Positions 1-8,067 of a stretch of DNA of 64,000 nt are shown here, piece after piece. Under the pieces are notes generated by a model, which did no database searches, was not told where the DNA came from, and saw only the letters and a program-made list of their open reading frames with translations. Each line of letters starts with the position of its first letter. Positions within the stretch are counted from its first letter, which is position 1. Source of the DNA: Erwinia persicina NBRC 102418 (GTDB lineage Bacteria > Pseudomonadota > Gammaproteobacteria > Enterobacterales > Enterobacteriaceae); assembly GCF_001571305.1 (NCBI RefSeq), contig NZ_BCTN01000001.1:372001-436000 (forward strand), given 5' to 3'. Position numbers and translations under genes: made by a program.

Positions 1-39
1 AATCGACGAGAACGCCGTCAGTAATTCTCTTCTTTTCAT
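1..39 (-). CDS. 5' end of the next exopolysaccharide operon gene (partial, possibly amsF)
   Basis: Only the first 13 codons are inside the window. They read M-K-R-R-E-L-L-T-A-F-S-S-I from an ATG at 39 downwards. The stretch upstream, on the same strand, contains a GGGAT that could act as a weak ribosome binding site. The N-terminus has two arginines followed by a hydrophobic stretch, so it could be the start of a signal peptide, possibly of Tat type. In Erwinia the gene after the amsD/amsE glycosyltransferases is amsF, a secreted protein thought to process amylovoran, so amsF is a guess from position. The stop of the preceding glycosyltransferase gene is 89 bases upstream. Too little is visible to be sure that this is a gene. 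Confidence 0.45.
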   Translation of the reverse strand, partial: MKRRELLTAFSSI

Positions 40-128
40 TGGTGTTATCCCGTGGTCAATTTTTTGGGCCTGCAAAGCAGGCATGGAACAGATGTCCAGA
101 GATACTCACTGCGGAACCTGTGCTGTCC

Positions 129-1175
129 TTAAAGCAGGGACAGCCAGCTCTCTTTAATCACTTTGCCGTCGAATTTGCGCGACGTGGTCTGGGTTGCCGC
201 GCTCATGGCATAGAACAGGGCGTCGTCATGAACGAGCTGGTTCATACAGTCGATAAAGCGCGCCCTGTCGTTCATCGCCACCAGGAAGCCATCTTTCTCA
301 TGGTTAATGATTTCCTGCGGTCCGGTCGGACAGTCATAGGCAACCACCGGCAACGACCATGACTTGGCTTCCAGCAGCACCAGCGGCAGCCCTTCGTAAC
401 GCGAGGTCATCAGTGCCATGTCGCTGTCGCGGTAGTAATCATTGATATTGCTGACGCGGCCAACGAAGTTGACGCTGTCGCTGATATTCAGCCGGGCAGC
501 CTGGGCCACCAGCGCCTCCTTCAGCTCACCGTCGCCGGCAATGACCAGCTTCCAGTCAGGGTGGGTTGCCACAAACCCCTGCCAGACGTCCAGCAGCAGA
601 TCGAACCCTTTCTGGTGATCAAGACGGCCCACCGCCAGCGCCTGATAGTGACGCTGCGTGCGCTGAAGATTTTTGTACACCACAGGATTGGGGATGGTTT
701 TGCTGGGAATATTCCAGCCGTTAAATACCTGATGGTCTTTATCGGTCAGCACGATCACGCGATCGTAGTAACGCAGCGCCAGGTATTTGAGGAGTTTGAT
801 CGGTTTGCTGAAGGAGTTGATCGCCACGTGCTCGCAGGCGTAAACGCGGGCAGGCTTCTTTTTCATCGACATCATGCTGTAGAGCGCAAACATCACGCTC
901 AGGCGGCCCATACTGATCAGAAACACCGCATCAAACTGCTGCTGATGGATCTTGTTCACCGCCGCCTTCAGGGGATTTTTTTCACCGTTGAAGCTGACAA
1001 TTTGCTGTACCTGGTTGAAAGGATAAAACGGTTTCCCTGACCCTTCCAGCGAATAGATGGTCACTTCATGCTGCTCACCAAAGCATTCTGACATGAAGTT
1101 GCAGATATTCTCAGTTCCGGCATAGGAATATGCATCCTTGATGACCAGTACGATTTTTTTCATTGTCTTCATCAC
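129..1175 (-). CDS. amsD: GT4-family glycosyltransferase of exopolysaccharide synthesis (AmsD-like)
   Basis: Predicted cytoplasmic glycosyltransferase of 348 residues that adds one sugar to the lipid-linked repeat unit. The fold is GT-B: residues from about 180 contain A-V-G-R-L-D-H-Q-K-G-F-D, then V-I-A-G-D-G-E-L, and a C-terminal Y-E-G-L-P-L-V-L-L-E-A with the glutamates that hold the nucleotide sugar in GT4 enzymes. The start codon lies seven bases from the previous gene's stop, so the two are probably translated together. The N-terminus has three closely spaced methionines, and the exact start is uncertain by up to five codons. The name follows family and length, since AmsD of E. amylovora is also a GT4 enzyme of similar size. 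The sugar and linkage cannot be read from the sequence. Confidence 0.8.
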   Translation of the reverse strand: MMKTMKKIVLVIKDAYSYAGTENICNFMSECFGEQHEVTIYSLEGSGKPFYPFNQVQQIVSFNGEKNPLKAAVNKIHQQQFDAVFLISMGRLSVMFALYSMMSMKKKPARVYACEHVAINSFSKPIKLLKYLALRYYDRVIVLTDKDHQVFNGWNIPSKTIPNPVVYKNLQRTQRHYQALAVGRLDHQKGFDLLLDVWQGFVATHPDWKLVIAGDGELKEALVAQAARLNISDSVNFVGRVSNINDYYRDSDMALMTSRYEGLPLVLLEAKSWSLPVVAYDCPTGPQEIINHEKDGFLVAMNDRARFIDCMNQLVHDDALFYAMSAATQTTSRKFDGKVIKESWLSLL

Positions 1176-1181
1176 CTCAGA

Positions 1182-1961
1182 TTAACGATGCTTCAGGGTA
1201 AATAACACGCCGTTAACCATGTACCAGACGTAGTAGTAATAAACTTTAAGCGGATTGTTTTTATAGATGTATTTCAGTAAGTCCAGGTGCCACTTTGCCG
1301 CTTTATTTTTATTGCGCGACAGGGAATTCCCCATTTCATAATAGGTCACCAGATTCTTATCAATCACCCGCGCCTGCTTATACTGGTCAAACAGTTCGTA
1401 CAGGAAGAGGAAATCCTCATGCCCTTTTTTCTTAAACAGCACGGGCTTCGCCGGGCGTCGGTAACAGACGGAAGAGAAACAGATACGGAACTGCTTTTTA
1501 ACGAAATTATCTTTCATCAACAGTGATTTACCGTAACGAACATCATAGGCTTTGCTGCGCGACTGGTAGCGATAATCGCTGATCACCAGGTCATGCCCGG
1601 CGTTAAGCTGGGCGGTCTGCAACATCAGTTTGTCGCGAGCCCATTCGTCATCGCTGTCAAGGAAAGCAATAAACGGCTCGGTCGCCGCGATCAATCCGAC
1701 ATTGCGCGTTTCCGCTGCGCCACGATTCACCTCATTGCTGAGGATGGTAATACGTGGATCGGTACAGTGCTGCTGCACAAATTCCAGTGAGTCATCGGTA
1801 GATTTATCGTTAATAAGATAAATCCGCCAGTCGGTATAGGTTTGATCAATCACCGACTGTACCGCCCGCAAAATGGTCGCGCGCGCATTGTACATCGGGA
1901 TAATAATCCCTACCGTGCCGATTTGATTATTCATCTGATACCCTGAATCTGAGTCATTCAT
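1182..1961 (-). CDS. amsE: GT2-family glycosyltransferase of exopolysaccharide synthesis (AmsE-like)
   Basis: GT-A fold transferase of 259 residues. The N-terminus shows V-G-I-I-I-P-M-Y-N-A, then L-I-N-D-K-S-T-D-D-S and A-F-L-D-S-D-D-E-W, where the D-S-D is the metal-binding DXD motif. It should transfer one sugar onto the undecaprenyl-linked repeat unit at the inner membrane. Two starts are possible. The upstream ATG has a GGAGG 14 bases away, which is rather far. An internal ATG ten codons later (MNNQIG) has AGGG at better spacing and sits closer to the conserved domain. It lies between the polymerase-like amsC and the GT4 gene. The amsE name is by family and length; in E. amylovora the GT4 gene carries the earlier letter, so the order here may be swapped. 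Confidence 0.78.
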   Translation of the reverse strand: MNDSDSGYQMNNQIGTVGIIIPMYNARATILRAVQSVIDQTYTDWRIYLINDKSTDDSLEFVQQHCTDPRITILSNEVNRGAAETRNVGLIAATEPFIAFLDSDDEWARDKLMLQTAQLNAGHDLVISDYRYQSRSKAYDVRYGKSLLMKDNFVKKQFRICFSSVCYRRPAKPVLFKKKGHEDFLFLYELFDQYKQARVIDKNLVTYYEMGNSLSRNKNKAAKWHLDLLKYIYKNNPLKVYYYYVWYMVNGVLFTLKHR

Positions 1962-2003
1962 TAAGTGATAGTGATCCTCCGGGCCGGTAATCCGGCCCGG
2001 ACG

Positions 2004-3140
2004 TTAAAAGAGACGGAACAACGGTGCAATGCTGTAGCCATTAATCGACTGCACGGAGAGGATGGTGTTATACGCCAGATAATAAGAGGTCATGGCAAAC
2101 AACAGTCCAAAGTTCAGCAGCGGATTTCGTATGCGCGTCATCAGGAACGCCAGCAACAAGGGCTCACAGTGCAGGAACAGGTTACCGACGCGCCCTCCGA
2201 TAATAGAGAAATCGGAGAAGATAATGCGCACGGCCGCCCCGGCTGAATAGGCGATAAACAGGATATAGGCGACCCGGTCTTCCGGTTTAATTGGCCGGTT
2301 AAAATAGACCACGGTAAAGAAAGCGATAAACGCAATATTTTTTAAGTTCGCCAGGCCAAACACCGGCGAGGCGGCATCAAACACCGTCCCGCTATAGCCC
2401 ATCGCACGGTCACCGATAACGGGCACAATACCCAGAGAATCGAGGAACAGTTTTTTCCCGCCGATAAGCCCCAGCGGGATCGCCGCCAGCACCATCGCAA
2501 TACCAAAGTATTTACGCTCGCGCAGGAACAGGAACGGCGCCACCATCAGCACAGCGTAACCCGTGGAGTGGGACTGGGTACTTAACACCAGGAAGACCAA
2601 CGCCACGAAATACTTTCGCCCTGCCGCCGAGCAAAGACAGGCAACCGCAAAGGCGCTGGAGAGGCCGAAGCGGATCTGATTCATATCCTTGTTGATAAAC
2701 AGGTGCGCGGAGTAAAGACACAGCGAACACAGGATCAGCGGTGAGTACTTTTTAAAAAGCCAGGCGTTAGTCGACACCGCAATAAACGCGATAAACAGCA
2801 GGAAAAAGTAGCTTTCATGGGTAAACCACGACAGCACCCACGCCAGCAGCATAAACAGGTTCTCATAGCGGTAAATATCCGCTACGGTTTCGTAACCACT
2901 GATACTGGTCTGACGGGAGAAATCATTAAAGAAGCCGAGATACTGCCAGTCATCAATACCGGAGTTCGGGCCCCTGAAACCCGCAAACATGATCAACGCC
3001 ACCACCGCAATAAAGAAGAAGTAGGTGGTCACGCGCTTCATTTTTGGCTCATTCGCCTGGTTGATGGTCGCCAGTTCAAAGAAGCATAAAATCAGTATGC
3101 TGTAACTGACTATCCAATATATTGCCATAGAGTTTCCCAC
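2004..3140 (-). CDS. amsC: Polytopic membrane protein, probable exopolysaccharide polymerase (AmsC/Wzy-like)
   Basis: Protein of 378 residues with about ten hydrophobic segments spread over its length and few conserved motifs, as is usual for Wzy-type polymerases. A large loop in the first third holds G-F-R-G-P-N-S-G-I-D-D-W-Q-Y, a pattern seen in the EpsG/Wzy family. The predicted role is joining lipid-linked repeat units into the long polymer on the periplasmic face of the inner membrane. It sits directly between two glycosyltransferase genes, 24 bases downstream of amsB and 42 bases upstream of the GT2 gene, which fits AmsC of the amylovoran operon. The polymerase role is inferred from topology and position. 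Confidence 0.75.
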   Translation of the reverse strand: MGNSMAIYWIVSYSILILCFFELATINQANEPKMKRVTTYFFFIAVVALIMFAGFRGPNSGIDDWQYLGFFNDFSRQTSISGYETVADIYRYENLFMLLAWVLSWFTHESYFFLLFIAFIAVSTNAWLFKKYSPLILCSLCLYSAHLFINKDMNQIRFGLSSAFAVACLCSAAGRKYFVALVFLVLSTQSHSTGYAVLMVAPFLFLRERKYFGIAMVLAAIPLGLIGGKKLFLDSLGIVPVIGDRAMGYSGTVFDAASPVFGLANLKNIAFIAFFTVVYFNRPIKPEDRVAYILFIAYSAGAAVRIIFSDFSIIGGRVGNLFLHCEPLLLAFLMTRIRNPLLNFGLLFAMTSYYLAYNTILSVQSINGYSIAPLFRLF

Positions 3141-3164
3141 CCAATTATTATTCTTCTGGTCACG

Positions 3165-4070
3165 TTACTTTCCGCCAAGCCGCGCCCGTAATTTGTCTTT
3201 TACGCGGTTGAGGAAGTAGGTGCGGTTATCTTTATTGGTTAAGAAAAAGTAGCGGGCAAAGCTCAGGCTGGCCTGGAGGGATTTCCCGTCCATCTTGTAA
3301 CGCAGCGGCAGCTTATACGCTTTATAGGTGTGAATATCCCGCCGGGTCAGATACGGCTTCATGTTTTCAAGCCAGAAGAACGAGTATTTTACCGACTCGC
3401 CTTTATGCTTTGAGCCAAACTTTGTCACCAGGTGATAGTTAGCCAGCGGCTGATCAATCATAAAGAACGCATAGCCGAGTTTGTCGGCGCGAATGCAGAA
3501 GTCGTAATCCTGATGGCGGATATACTTCTGATCAAAACGAATTTCCTGCGCGTACTCGCGCTTCAGCACAATGGTGCTGGTCTGTATAAAGCCGTAGCAG
3601 CCAAACAGATACTCGGCGACGGTTTCGTTACGCCCGACCTGCTGTAACGGCAGCACTTTCAGGAATTCACCGTCCTGAATAATGTTCACCTGGCTGTAAA
3701 TAATAAACCGCTGCTTCCCCTGCCCTTCCAGCTGATGGATCAGCTTCAGGCTTTCTGCCAGCTTATCTTTATGCCACTCATCGTCCGCGTCGAGGAAGCT
3801 GATATAGTCCCCGGTCGCCAGCTCAATGCCTTTATTACGCGCGCCGGAACCGTTCAGCTTCTCCTGCGACAGCACCAGGTTGATGTTGAGATGGCGGTAT
3901 CGTTCTGACTGCACCACCGCGGCCAGCTGCTCTGCGTCAGCAGACTTATCATCAATGATGATCACTTCGAAATGCTGATAACTCTGGGCTGCCACGCAGT
4001 CCAGCGTCGTCACGATAGATTCGGATGCATTATATGCAGGAATGACGATCGAGAAGAAAATATCCTTCAT
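3165..4070 (-). CDS. amsB: GT2-family glycosyltransferase AmsB
   Basis: Protein of 301 residues, the same length as I recall for E. amylovora AmsB. The N-terminus contains F-S-I-V-I-P-A-Y-N-A-S-E-S, followed by I-I-I-D-D-K-S and the metal-binding S-F-L-D-A-D-D-E-W. A later R-H-Q-D-Y-D-F-C-I-R-A supplies the ED-like catalytic region of GT-A enzymes. It is predicted to transfer a sugar to the undecaprenyl-linked intermediate started by AmsG. It is the first gene after the export and control block, and a terminator-shaped hairpin lies in the 90-base gap upstream. Expression of this and the later genes may therefore differ from that of amsG to amsA. Confidence 0.85.
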   Translation of the reverse strand: MKDIFFSIVIPAYNASESIVTTLDCVAAQSYQHFEVIIIDDKSADAEQLAAVVQSERYRHLNINLVLSQEKLNGSGARNKGIELATGDYISFLDADDEWHKDKLAESLKLIHQLEGQGKQRFIIYSQVNIIQDGEFLKVLPLQQVGRNETVAEYLFGCYGFIQTSTIVLKREYAQEIRFDQKYIRHQDYDFCIRADKLGYAFFMIDQPLANYHLVTKFGSKHKGESVKYSFFWLENMKPYLTRRDIHTYKAYKLPLRYKMDGKSLQASLSFARYFFLTNKDNRTYFLNRVKDKLRARLGGK

Positions 4071-4110
4071 TGCCAGGCACCTTTATAAACGGTCACAAAC
4101 AGAGATTCAC

Positions 4111-4151
4111 CAGAAAAAAAGGAACCTTTACCCACGGGGTATAAAGGTTCC
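4111..4151 (-). terminator. Terminator-shaped hairpin between amsA and amsB
   Basis: On the minus strand the 90-base gap between the amsA stop and the amsB start contains a ten-base stem, GGAACCTTTA paired with TAAAGGTTCC, and an 11-base loop that can itself pair (TACCC with GGGTA). The stem is followed at once by seven T residues and TCTG. This is the standard form of a Rho-independent terminator, yet it lies inside an operon whose later genes need the same promoter. It may be a partial terminator, or be overcome by RfaH acting through the upstream ops element. Confidence 0.8.
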
Positions 4152-4160
4152 TCAGGGTTA

Positions 4161-6341
4161 TTAGCTTTTCGCATCCTGCTTGTAGCTGTAGTCGTAGTAG
4201 TCATAGCCGTAACCATAGGCATTGGCTGACTTACGGACGACGGCGTTGAGGATAACCCCTTTTATATCGATACCGTTCTGGGCAAAGCGCTTGTAGCTGA
4301 TTTCCACTTCCTTGAGGGTGTTGGTTTCGAAACGTGCCACCATCAGCGAGGTTCCTGCCAGCTTACCGATAATCGAGGCGTCGGTGACGGCCAGAATCGG
4401 CGGTGTATCAATCAGCACCAGGTCATAATTCTTGCTGGCCCACTCGAGCAGCTCGTTCATGCGGCTGTGCATCAGCAGTTCTGACGGATTCGGTGGCACC
4501 TGACCACGCGCAATAAAGTCAAAACCGAAGTCGCCGTGCTGGATTAAATCCGGTGTGAATGGCGTCTTACCTGACAGGATATTGGACAGGCCCGTTTTAC
4601 TCTCGGCACCCAGCAGTTCGTGCGTATAGCCGCGGCGCATATCACCATCGATAAACAGCACTTTCTGACCGGCTTTCGCCACCAGCGTCGCCAGGTTAGA
4701 ACAGATAAAGGTTTTACCTATTCCCGGACTGGCACCGGTGATCATCAGAATGTTGTTTTTCGCTTCCATCATGGCGAAGTGCAGGCTGGTACGCAGGCTG
4801 CGGATCGCTTCAATAGAAAGGTCTGTCGGGTTACCCAACGCCAGCAGGCTGTTATGCGGGTCGGTTTTCCCTTTCAGATTACGTTTGGCCAGGGCCTCCG
4901 CATCTTTCTTACGCTGCCACTCGGAGAGCGGAACGCTGGCATAAACGCTCAGGCCCAGTTCTTCCAGCTGCTCCGGATTGTCGATACCGTGATGGAACAG
5001 CGCTTTCAGCAGCACCAGACCGACGGAAACCACCAGACCGGCCAGCAGGCTGGCGACAATCAGCATCAGTTTCTTCGGTGCCACCGGTGTCCCGGCGGTT
5101 TCCGCATGATCGATGATGCGGACATCACCCACGGTGCTGGCCTTGCTGATACTCAGCTCCTGCTGACGGTTCAGCAGCTGCATGTAGATTTCCTGCCCGG
5201 CCTGCACATCACGCGTTAAACGCACAATTTCCTGCTGAGTCTGCGGCATCTGACTGATTTTACCGTTCAGCTTTTTCTGCTCGTTTTCCAGCGTCTGACG
5301 TTTTTCCAGCAGCGCGCGGTAGGTCGGGTGGTCTTTGGTAAACAGCTGCGACACTTCAGCTTCACGGAAAGTCAGTTCGTTCAGCTGGCTCTGGATGCTG
5401 ACGGAAGAGTCGAGGGCCGACTTCGCTTCCAGCGACATATCCACTGAGTCATTCTGGCGGCGGAAGACGTTCAATTTGTCTTCTGCCTGATCCAGTTTAC
5501 CGCGCACTTCCGGCAGCTGATTTTTCAGGAAGGCCAGACTCTTCTCCGCTTCTTCAGACTTACGCTCAACGTTCTGGTACAGATAGTTATTGATAATCTG
5601 GTTCAGCACCTGGCTGATCAATACCGGATCTTCCCCGGTATAGGTCAGGCCCAGCACGCCGGTGTCTTTGCCCATATCGGCAACGGTCAGATTGTTATAA
5701 ATCAGTTTGATGGCCTGCAGGTCGCTCAGTTTTGTCACGGTGAAGCTGGTACCTTCATCCGCTTTAATGTCGCTGACCAGCATAGTGACATCACCGTGCT
5801 GCTCGAACTGACCCACTTTGCCTTTAAACAGCTCATCACCGTCTTTGCTCACGGTGTAGCTGTCCGGTCCGTTGACTTCGATCGTCAACTGGCGCTTATC
5901 CCACACGGCCGGTACTTTCAGGCGCGAAACGGCAATCTGCTCCGGCTTTCCGCCCATCATGCGCGACAGGCCTTTACCGATAAGCGGGAAGTAATCCTGC
6001 TGCACCAGCACATCCAGACCGAGGTCGGTCACGGTTTTACCGAGCACCATACGTGACGTCACAATCTGAACTTCAGTCGCTGACGCGGGCTGCGCGTTCG
6101 GCATCATCTGCGTCAGGTCATTCAGTACGGTGTTGGCATTCTTCTGCTCAACCTGCACCATCGCGTCCGCACTGTATATAGGTGTGGCAAACAGGCTGTA
6201 CAGCGTACCCATCAGCATAAACAGTGCGGTAACCGCAACAATTATCCAGCGATGGTCAATAAGTTGCCCCACAAGATGCGCCAGATCGAACCCGTTCGAA
6301 TCGTCTTGCGGCGCTGACGGTGCCTTACTTTTTATTTTCAT
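4161..6341 (-). CDS. amsA: Tyrosine kinase and chain-length regulator AmsA (Wzc)
   Basis: Inner-membrane bacterial tyrosine kinase of 726 residues that controls polymer length and export. The N-terminal part holds a Wzz domain between two membrane segments, near residues 33-53 and 425-445, with a long periplasmic coiled-coil stretch between them. The cytoplasmic kinase domain shows Walker A (G-A-S-P-G-I-G-K-T, near 537), Walker A' (L-F-I-D-G-D-M-R-R-G) and Walker B (L-V-L-I-D-T-P-P, near 643). The C-terminus is a tyrosine cluster (Y-G-Y-G-Y-D-Y-Y-D-Y-S-Y) for autophosphorylation. It follows amsI, its cognate phosphatase, by 12 bases. All key motifs are intact. Confidence 0.95.
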   Translation of the reverse strand: MKIKSKAPSAPQDDSNGFDLAHLVGQLIDHRWIIVAVTALFMLMGTLYSLFATPIYSADAMVQVEQKNANTVLNDLTQMMPNAQPASATEVQIVTSRMVLGKTVTDLGLDVLVQQDYFPLIGKGLSRMMGGKPEQIAVSRLKVPAVWDKRQLTIEVNGPDSYTVSKDGDELFKGKVGQFEQHGDVTMLVSDIKADEGTSFTVTKLSDLQAIKLIYNNLTVADMGKDTGVLGLTYTGEDPVLISQVLNQIINNYLYQNVERKSEEAEKSLAFLKNQLPEVRGKLDQAEDKLNVFRRQNDSVDMSLEAKSALDSSVSIQSQLNELTFREAEVSQLFTKDHPTYRALLEKRQTLENEQKKLNGKISQMPQTQQEIVRLTRDVQAGQEIYMQLLNRQQELSISKASTVGDVRIIDHAETAGTPVAPKKLMLIVASLLAGLVVSVGLVLLKALFHHGIDNPEQLEELGLSVYASVPLSEWQRKKDAEALAKRNLKGKTDPHNSLLALGNPTDLSIEAIRSLRTSLHFAMMEAKNNILMITGASPGIGKTFICSNLATLVAKAGQKVLFIDGDMRRGYTHELLGAESKTGLSNILSGKTPFTPDLIQHGDFGFDFIARGQVPPNPSELLMHSRMNELLEWASKNYDLVLIDTPPILAVTDASIIGKLAGTSLMVARFETNTLKEVEISYKRFAQNGIDIKGVILNAVVRKSANAYGYGYDYYDYSYKQDAKS

Positions 6342-6353
6342 GGATCATCCCAA

Positions 6354-6788
6354 CTATCGGCTTAATGCGTTGACCCATTTCTGGGCAGCGTTTTCAAGGA
6401 TTCCGTACACGGCCTCAAAGGCATCGCGGCTTTTTTTATACGGGTCGGCAATTTCCTGCTGGTTGATCCAGTGACCAAACAGCATGGTTTTGCCTCGTAC
6501 GGAAGGGTTGATGCGGCAGACCTGGTCGACATGTTTTTTTTCCATCACCAGGATTAAATCGTAATCCCGGCACATGCCAGAAGTGAGCTGCTGTGCCACA
6601 TGCCCCTGCAGTGACACCCCACGTTCTGCGGCCACACTGCTGGCAGTCTCGTCAGCAGCCTGGCCTACCATGGCCCCCAGTCCCGCGGATGCGATATTCT
6701 TCTCAGGGAGTGCGGATTTCAGCAGCCGTTCCCCGGTGGGGGAACGGCAGATGTTTCCGATACAAACAACTAAGATTGAATTAATCAT
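6354..6788 (-). CDS. amsI: Low-molecular-weight protein tyrosine phosphatase AmsI (Wzb)
   Basis: Cytoplasmic phosphatase of 144 residues that dephosphorylates the tyrosine cluster of AmsA/Wzc, a cycle needed for polymer production. The catalytic loop C-I-G-N-I-C-R-S starts at Cys9 and fits CX5R. The general-acid loop appears as A-D-P-Y-K-K near residue 116. Length and motifs are normal for the family. It sits between amsH (15 bases upstream) and amsA (12 bases downstream), the usual wza-wzb-wzc arrangement. Confidence 0.95.
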   Translation of the reverse strand: MINSILVVCIGNICRSPTGERLLKSALPEKNIASAGLGAMVGQAADETASSVAAERGVSLQGHVAQQLTSGMCRDYDLILVMEKKHVDQVCRINPSVRGKTMLFGHWINQQEIADPYKKSRDAFEAVYGILENAAQKWVNALSR

Positions 6789-6803
6789 AATGTTTCCCGG
6801 CGG

Positions 6804-7937
6804 TTACCAGTTATGAAGCGTCTGCACGGTACGTGTCGCATCGTAAACACCGCTGATGGTCGGAACGAGCTGCGAGATTACGCGGTTCCAACGTGCCAGA
6901 GGCGTCGAGGTGACGTAAACAATGTCATACGGTTCTAACTGGAATTCGGTTCCCATTACCATCGCGGCGGCATCTTTCGTATTGAGCTGATAGATGTTGG
7001 CGATCTTGCTGCGGTTAGGCCCTTTGGTCGGACGGATAACGAACACGCCCGTTGCATCGGCGACGGTCTGATCCATGCCCTGTGCATTGCCCAGCGCTTC
7101 GGACAGCGTCATGCCGCTGCGATCCATTTTCAGGGTGGCCTGCTGTTTCACTTCACCCATCACGAAGACTTTAAGGTCGTCGTTACGCGGTACATACAGA
7201 ATGTCACCCGGGTAAAGCAGATGGTTTTGCGACAAGTCGCCGTTCTGCATCAGTGCCTGCAGGGAGATCGGCTGCTCGCGTCCGTTGTGCGTCAGCACCA
7301 CGTTGCGCCAGTCAGCGGTCGCGGTTAAGCCACCGGCGGCATTGATGGCATCAAGAATGGTCAGCGGCACGTTAGTAATCGGCTGCTGGCCGGAGGTGGT
7401 CACCTCACCCGTCACGTAAGTTTTTTGTGATTTAAACGAGGCGATGCTGACATCAACCTGCGGGCTTTCAATGTACTGGGCCAGGCGACGGGCGATCTCG
7501 TCGCGGATCTCCTGTACCGTCCGCCCTGCCACTTTCACCCGTCCGATATACGGATAGAAGATAGTGCCGTCAGAATGAACCCAGTTACCGGTGTCACTGG
7601 CGCTACGGTACTGGCCGGATGGCGTCGTCAGCTCCGGGTGATCCCAGACGGTGACGGTCAGGACATCGCCCACGCCAACGCGGTACTCATACGACTGCAG
7701 TTCACGCTGCAGAGCGTCATTTGCCTGAGCAACAACCGGTTTTGGCCGCATACGCTCAACCAGGCTCGGTGTCAGCGGGAAGACATTGACGTATTTATCA
7801 ATGTCAAAATCACTGTCCTGCTGTTTGACAACATCTTTACCCGAAGTGGAAAGGTGGCTACCCGGTTCGATAGTACAACCGGAAAGGAACGCTGCTGAAA
7901 CCAGCAGGGGAATCAATTTAGTTTTGATTGTAATCAT
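6804..7937 (-). CDS. amsH: Outer-membrane polysaccharide export lipoprotein AmsH (Wza)
   Basis: Lipoprotein of 377 residues that forms the outer-membrane channel for the exopolysaccharide. The signal peptide ends in the lipobox L-S-G-C with Cys21 as the lipidated residue. The polysaccharide export domain follows ([19 protein letters not shown]), then two SLBB-type repeats (T-Y-V-T-G-E-V and K-V-F-V-M-G-E-V). The C-terminal amphipathic stretch resembles the Wza barrel helix. A 130-base gap separates it from amsG; I see no strong promoter or terminator in that gap. Confidence 0.95.
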   Translation of the reverse strand: MITIKTKLIPLLVSAAFLSGCTIEPGSHLSTSGKDVVKQQDSDFDIDKYVNVFPLTPSLVERMRPKPVVAQANDALQRELQSYEYRVGVGDVLTVTVWDHPELTTPSGQYRSASDTGNWVHSDGTIFYPYIGRVKVAGRTVQEIRDEIARRLAQYIESPQVDVSIASFKSQKTYVTGEVTTSGQQPITNVPLTILDAINAAGGLTATADWRNVVLTHNGREQPISLQALMQNGDLSQNHLLYPGDILYVPRNDDLKVFVMGEVKQQATLKMDRSGMTLSEALGNAQGMDQTVADATGVFVIRPTKGPNRSKIANIYQLNTKDAAAMVMGTEFQLEPYDIVYVTSTPLARWNRVISQLVPTISGVYDATRTVQTLHNW

Positions 7938-8067
7938 CTAGTTCATCGCTATCAGTAATGTGAATGATAGTGGCGAGACCGCCGCTGTGTAGCGTCTAAG
8001 AATTGCTCATTGCTCAAATCAGGCACTGTATCTGTTGGTCATTATCTGTCAGCCCCCTGGCTCCGTT

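Noticed and set aside
39-362. Plus-strand open frame of 107 codons over the GT4 gene end
   Set aside because: It is antisense to a clear glycosyltransferase gene and has no ribosome binding site or recognisable domain.
2317-2335. Possible extra starts inside amsC on the minus strand
   Set aside because: Out-of-frame reading of a well-supported membrane protein gene.
8026-8060. Possible terminator between amsG and amsH
   Set aside because: Only a four-base stem (AGCC/GGCT) with no T-run; not convincing.
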